Source of the DNA: an uncultured Flavihumibacter sp. | GTDB taxonomy: Bacteria > Bacteroidota > Bacteroidia > Chitinophagales > Chitinophagaceae | Direction of reading: 5' to 3' | DNA length: 9,238 bases | NCBI GenBank assembly: GCA_946482545.1 | Contig: CAMLRX010000170.1 | Location: forward strand, 1-9,238 | Translations under genes and position numbers: made by a program | Notes under the pieces: generated by a model | Told to the model about the DNA's origin: nothing | Database searches by the model: none | The model's input: only the letters and a program-made list of their open reading frames with translations | In this document: in pieces, positions 6,652 through 9,238 of the stretch | How the letters are laid out: every line of letters begins with the position of its first letter | How positions within the stretch are numbered: the stretch's first letter is position 1

Positions 6652-6659
6652 TATTTTTA
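6652..6659 (+). promoter_or_regulatory. Possible -7 box of the histidine kinase gene
   Basis: TATTTTTA (one mismatch to TAnnTTTG) ends 3 nt before the ATG at 6663, with TTTT (6627-6631) about 20 bp upstream. It lies directly beside the opposing glycosyltransferase -7 box, so the two promoters would compete for the same DNA. If used, the transcript would be leaderless or nearly so. Confidence 0.35.
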
Positions 6660-6662
6660 CGG

Positions 6663-7850
6663 ATGCTATCCACTCTTCAGAATTGGCGCACCTGGCTCGC
6701 CATCATTGCCATCGCGATTGTTTCGGGTACCATCCTGTATTCGCAGTACCTGGCCAGGAAAATAGCGGGTGGCGAAAGAACAAAAGTGCTGCAATGGGTA
6801 GAGGCGGGCAAACTGCTCATCAACGACTCCTCCGGCATCAGCAACCAACTGGTTGGACTGGTGATCGCGGACAATACAGATATTCCCATTATTGAAACGA
6901 ATGAACGCGACAGCATCATCAGTTTCGTCAATATCGATACCTTCAAAGTAAGGACACGCCCCGATTACCTGCCGTCCCTACTCAATAAGTACCGGAGCAA
7001 CAATGAACCCATCACCTGGGTCAACCCTTCCGATTCCACGCAGATGAACCGCTATTATTATGGTTCTTCCTTCCTGCTCGCGGAAGTGGAATACTACCCT
7101 ATCGTGCAACTTTTCATCGTGGCGCTCTTCATTCTCATTACAGTGCTTTCCCTTCAAACCCGCAACCGCTCTGTGCAGAACCAGTTGTGGGCGGGCATGG
7201 CAAAAGAAACGGCGCACCAACTTGGCACCCCGGTATCTTCCCTGGAAGGCTGGGTGGAAGTACTGAAGGATGCCCCGGCAGATACCAATATGATCCGGGA
7301 AATGGCCAAAGATGTGGAACGGTTGAAACTGGTAAGCGACCGGTTCGGAAAGATCGGCAGCACTCCCCAACTGGAGCAAACAGATCTGCTCGCGCAGGTG
7401 AACAATATGGTGGACTACATCCGCAAACGGGCCACAGGGAAAGTACAGTTTGAAGTGAGCGCGCCGGAAAATACACTGCTTAACGCAGAAGTTTCTCCTC
7501 CCCTTTTTGATTGGGTGATGGAGAATTTACTGAAGAACGCGCTTGATGCCATGGATGGAAAAGGAAATATCACAGTAACCTTACTGCCAGAGGCGAAAAA
7601 TATTATCATAGAAGTGAAAGACAGCGGCAAAGGCATTCCACGTCAACACTGGCAGAAAGTGTTCGCCCCAGGGTTCACCACCAAAAAAAGAGGCTGGGGA
7701 CTTGGTTTGAGTTTAACGAAACGTATTGTTGAACAGTTCCACAACGGGCGGATTTTCGTGAAACAAAGCGATGCTTCCACCGGCACCACTTTCCGGATTG
7801 AAATTCCCATTCAGACTTCCCAGGAAAAAAAATCCGGAAAAGCACGCTGA
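6663..7850 (+). CDS. Orphan membrane sensor histidine kinase
   Basis: A 395-residue kinase. A membrane segment (about 12-28), an extracytoplasmic sensor region of roughly 115 residues with no recognised domain, and a second membrane segment (147-165) precede a dimerisation/phosphoacceptor helix with the H-box A-K-E-T-A-H-Q-L-G-T-P at 180-190 (His185). The catalytic ATPase domain follows: N-box E-N-L-L-K-N-A-L-D-A at 287-296, G1 box D-S-G-K-G-I at 320-325, F-box F-A-P-G-F-T-T-K at 334-341 and G2 box R-G-W-G-L-G-L-S at 343-350. All catalytic landmarks are present. The H-box has Q-L-G instead of the common E-L-R, a variant seen in Bacteroidota kinases. There is no response regulator gene next to it and no receiver domain in the protein, so its partner is elsewhere. 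The stop is 38 bp before tRNA-Leu(GAG), whose promoter begins within those 38 bp. Confidence 0.93.
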   Translation: MLSTLQNWRTWLAIIAIAIVSGTILYSQYLARKIAGGERTKVLQWVEAGKLLINDSSGISNQLVGLVIADNTDIPIIETNERDSIISFVNIDTFKVRTRPDYLPSLLNKYRSNNEPITWVNPSDSTQMNRYYYGSSFLLAEVEYYPIVQLFIVALFILITVLSLQTRNRSVQNQLWAGMAKETAHQLGTPVSSLEGWVEVLKDAPADTNMIREMAKDVERLKLVSDRFGKIGSTPQLEQTDLLAQVNNMVDYIRKRATGKVQFEVSAPENTLLNAEVSPPLFDWVMENLLKNALDAMDGKGNITVTLLPEAKNIIIEVKDSGKGIPRQHWQKVFAPGFTTKKRGWGLGLSLTKRIVEQFHNGRIFVKQSDASTGTTFRIEIPIQTSQEKKSGKAR

Positions 7851-7864
7851 ATTATAAAATTTTA

Positions 7865-7879
7865 TACATTTGCACTCCC
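7865..7879 (+). promoter_or_regulatory. Promoter element of tRNA-Leu(GAG)
   Basis: TACATTTG (7865-7872) fits TAnnTTTG exactly and continues as CACTCCC, so the 11 bases TTTGCACTCCC equal those before tRNA-Gly on the other strand. No TTTG stands at -33; that region holds the end of the kinase gene. The tRNA begins 9 bp further on, implying a very short 5' leader. Confidence 0.7.
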
Positions 7880-7888
7880 ATCAAAAAA

Positions 7889-7974
7889 GCGGCGGTGGCG
7901 AAATTGGTAGACGCACTACTTTGAGGTGGTAGCGCCTTTTACCGGGCGTGGCAGTTCGAATCTGCTCCGCCGCA
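7889..7974 (+). tRNA. tRNA-Leu, anticodon GAG
   Basis: An 86-nt class II tRNA. GCGGCGG (7889-7895) pairs with CCGCCGC (7967-7973) and the discriminator is A (7974). The D-arm is GCG...CGC with GGTAGA, the anticodon stem CTACT/GGTAG holds the loop TTGAGGT (anticodon GAG), the variable arm is closed by CGCC/GGCG, and the T-arm is GGCAG-TTCGAAT-CTGCT. No CCA is encoded. It reads CUC and CUU leucine codons, complementing the TAA-anticodon tRNA nearby. Confidence 0.97.
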
Positions 7975-7982
7975 CTTGATTT

Positions 7983-8010
7983 AAAATGCAAGGAATTTCC
8001 TTGCATTTTT
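7983..8010 (+). terminator. Terminator after tRNA-Leu(GAG)
   Basis: A perfect 12-bp stem (AAAATGCAAGGA at 7983-7994, complement at 7998-8009) closes a 3-nt loop and ends in five T (8006-8010). Because the stem base is A/T, it can act in both directions. It begins 8 bp behind the tRNA. Confidence 0.92.
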
Positions 8011-8146
8011 GTTTCCTTTCTTTTTCGCGTGTATCTCCCACCACAGGCGCGGATAAAGCAATTTATTTACTGAATCATCATTCAGGTCCATCACCACTGG
8101 CCCTGCCGGCAGTGTATTGTATTATTCATCAATAAAAAACAATCGT
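8011..8146 (+). promoter_or_regulatory. Upstream region of the DUF1016 nuclease gene
   Basis: These 136 bp hold the promoter of the nuclease gene, but no box fits the consensus well; TATTATTC (8120-8127) is the nearest. Two small symmetric sites stand out: CTGAAT-CATC-ATTCAG (8070-8085) and the perfect 10-bp palindrome CTGCCGGCAG (8103-8112). Either could be a protein-binding site, but neither is long enough to claim. No copy of the tRNA 3' end is present. Confidence 0.35.
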
Positions 8147-9151
8147 ATGGAAATGAATCCAACTTTAGTACCCGCCATCAGATCACTTATCCTTGAAAGC
8201 AGGGAGCAGGCCGTTCGTACCGTTGACCATATCCGGGTAAGCATGTACTGGAACATCGGGAAACGGATTTTTGAAGAAGAACAGGAAGGAAAAGACCGCG
8301 CGGATTATGGCGCATTCCTTATCAGAACACTTGCAAAAGAATTGGAACCAGAATTTGGCACCTGCGTATCCTATCGTCAACTTAACTGGTACAGGAAGTT
8401 TTACAGGACTTTTCCAATTGTGTCCGCACTGCGGACACAATTCAGTTGGACACATTACAAGTTGCTGCTACCTATTGACAATCAAGAGAAAAGAGAGTTT
8501 TACATACTCGAAGCTTCAAAGAACAACTGGACATCCAGACAACTCGAAAGACAGATTAACAGCCAGCTTTATGAACGGCTGCTTTTGAGTACTGACAAAG
8601 AAAGTGTAATGGCCGCGGCAAAGGGCGAAAAACAGCCTGCCAACCCACTTGATGTGATCAAAGATCCAATGGTACTGGAATTCCTGGGATTAGAAAAGTC
8701 TCCTTCTTATTATGAAAAAGACCTTGAAGGCGCATTGATCGCACACCTACAGGAATTCCTTCTTGAACTGGGGAATGGTTTCTCCTTTGTAGCAAGACAA
8801 AAGCGTATTCACATCGGCGGAGATGATTTTTTTATGGACCTTGTATTTTATAACCGTTTGCTGCAATGCTTCGTGGTCTTCGAAATAAAGACGCATAAAA
8901 TCACACACCAGGACATCGGCCAGTTGCAGATGTATGTAAATTACCTTGACAGGTTTGAAAAGCAACCTTTCGAGCAGGCAACGATCGGCATACTTTTGTG
9001 TGCGGATAAAAACGATGCAATGGTGAAGATCACGCTTCCTGAAACGAATGCATCCATCGTTGCCAGTAAATACCAGCTTTATTTACCCACCGAACAGCAA
9101 CTGCTTACGGAAGTAAAAAATAAGGTCAACGCTATGGAGCATCATTCATAA
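8147..9151 (+). CDS. DUF1016 / YhcG-type PD-(D/E)XK nuclease domain protein
   Basis: A 334-residue protein with the two-part layout of the YhcG family. The N-terminal DUF1016_N helical domain covers about 1-165 (Y-W-N-I-G-K-R at 34-40, L-N-W-Y-R-K-F at 79-85, F-S-W-T-H-Y at 99-104, F-Y-I-L-E-A at 118-123). The C-terminal PD-(D/E)XK nuclease domain covers about 170-325, with D-F-F-M-D-L-V-F-Y at 227-235 (Asp231) and V-F-E-I-K at 244-248 (Glu246, Lys248), all catalytic residues being present. Family members are widespread, often near restriction-modification or mobile genes; their substrate is poorly known. I chose ATG 8147; the frame opens slightly further upstream but only from a TTG in A+T-rich DNA. 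It stands alone behind a tRNA-Leu gene, a common site for acquired DNA. A perfect inverted repeat lies in its coding sequence (8416-8442). Its end overlaps the convergent gene by 20 bp. Confidence 0.93.
   Translation: MEMNPTLVPAIRSLILESREQAVRTVDHIRVSMYWNIGKRIFEEEQEGKDRADYGAFLIRTLAKELEPEFGTCVSYRQLNWYRKFYRTFPIVSALRTQFSWTHYKLLLPIDNQEKREFYILEASKNNWTSRQLERQINSQLYERLLLSTDKESVMAAAKGEKQPANPLDVIKDPMVLEFLGLEKSPSYYEKDLEGALIAHLQEFLLELGNGFSFVARQKRIHIGGDDFFMDLVFYNRLLQCFVVFEIKTHKITHQDIGQLQMYVNYLDRFEKQPFEQATIGILLCADKNDAMVKITLPETNASIVASKYQLYLPTEQQLLTEVKNKVNAMEHHS
8416..8442. repeat. Perfect 13-bp inverted repeat inside the nuclease gene
   Basis: AATTGTGTCCGCA (8416-8428) and TGCGGACACAATT (8430-8442) are exact complements around a single C (8429). 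In RNA this makes a 12-bp stem with a 3-nt loop. It covers 27 bases, equal to nine codons, and encodes roughly I-V-S-A-L-R-T-Q-F just before the conserved S-W-T-H-Y motif. A third copy of its GGACACA core occurs in direct orientation at 8448-8454. There is no T-run, so it is not a terminator. Confidence 0.9.
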
Positions 9152-9238
9152 CCACCGGAGCCACTTTGCGCTCCCCCATAAATAAACTCAATACCCAGGC
9201 CAGCGCCACCACCGCTACGGCCCCTACCAGGTTCAGCC
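9132..9238 (-). CDS. C-terminal end of a membrane protein (partial)
   Basis: On the minus strand a frame enters from the right edge and ends at TAG (9134-9132). The 34 residues visible are one hydrophobic helix (L-V-G-A-V-A-V-V-A-L-A-W-V-L-S-L-F) followed by a short tail, M-G-E-R-K-V-A-P-V-V-M-N-D-A-P. This looks like the last transmembrane helix and cytoplasmic tail of a polytopic protein, perhaps a transporter, but too little is visible to name it. The last 20 bp overlap the end of the nuclease gene in the opposite direction. Confidence 0.6.
   Translation of the reverse strand, partial: LNLVGAVAVVALAWVLSLFMGERKVAPVVMNDAP

Noticed and set aside
8070..8112. Short palindromes before the nuclease gene as operators
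   Set aside because: 6-bp arms and a 10-bp palindrome are too short to support an operator on their own; kept only as a remark.

Overview
The window looks like a chromosomal stretch from a member of the Bacteroidota, most likely the Chitinophagaceae or a close relative. Four things point there. The first protein ends in a type A Por/type IX secretion (T9SS) sorting domain. Promoter-like boxes fit the Bacteroidota pattern TTTG-N~19-TAnnTTTG (for example TATCTTTG and TACATTTG before tRNAs). Purine-rich ribosome binding sites are missing before the genes. The protein families (dienelactone hydrolase with an N-terminal tail, short Crp/Fnr-like regulator, HQLGTP-type histidine kinase) are typical of that group. 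The species cannot be named from this sequence alone.

Layout from left to right. 2-922 (+) is the 3' part of a secreted, T9SS-sorted protein, closed by a strong terminator. 1070-1927 (-) is a dienelactone hydrolase-like protein and 1996-2838 (+) is an exported esterase; these two alpha/beta hydrolases diverge from a 68-bp spacer. 2842-3477 (-) is a Crp/Fnr-like regulator that meets the esterase tail to tail with a 3-nt gap. It diverges from 3657-4763 (+), an integral membrane acyltransferase. A spacer with no gene then leads to two tRNA genes on the minus strand, tRNA-Leu(TAA) at 4964-5049 and tRNA-Gly(GCC) at 5154-5229, each with its own terminator. Upstream of these on the same strand are a 67-residue membrane protein (5325-5528) and a family 2 glycosyltransferase (5586-6611, TTG start). 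The glycosyltransferase diverges from an orphan sensor histidine kinase (6663-7850, +). Next come tRNA-Leu(GAG) (7889-7974, +) with promoter and terminator, and a DUF1016/YhcG-type PD-(D/E)XK nuclease gene (8147-9151, +). The 3' end of a membrane protein gene enters from the right edge (9132-9238, -) and overlaps the nuclease gene by 20 bp.

Most of the window is ordinary housekeeping and envelope-related content made of single-gene units in alternating orientation, with no clear multi-gene operon. I do not see a complete new system. The most striking unexplained structure is a perfect 13-bp inverted repeat around one base (8416-8442) inside the DUF1016 nuclease gene, exactly nine codons long. 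Next are an inverted pair of 17-nt sequences (945-961 and 1035-1051) flanking the terminator region after the first gene, and sequence blocks shared between the tRNA promoters.
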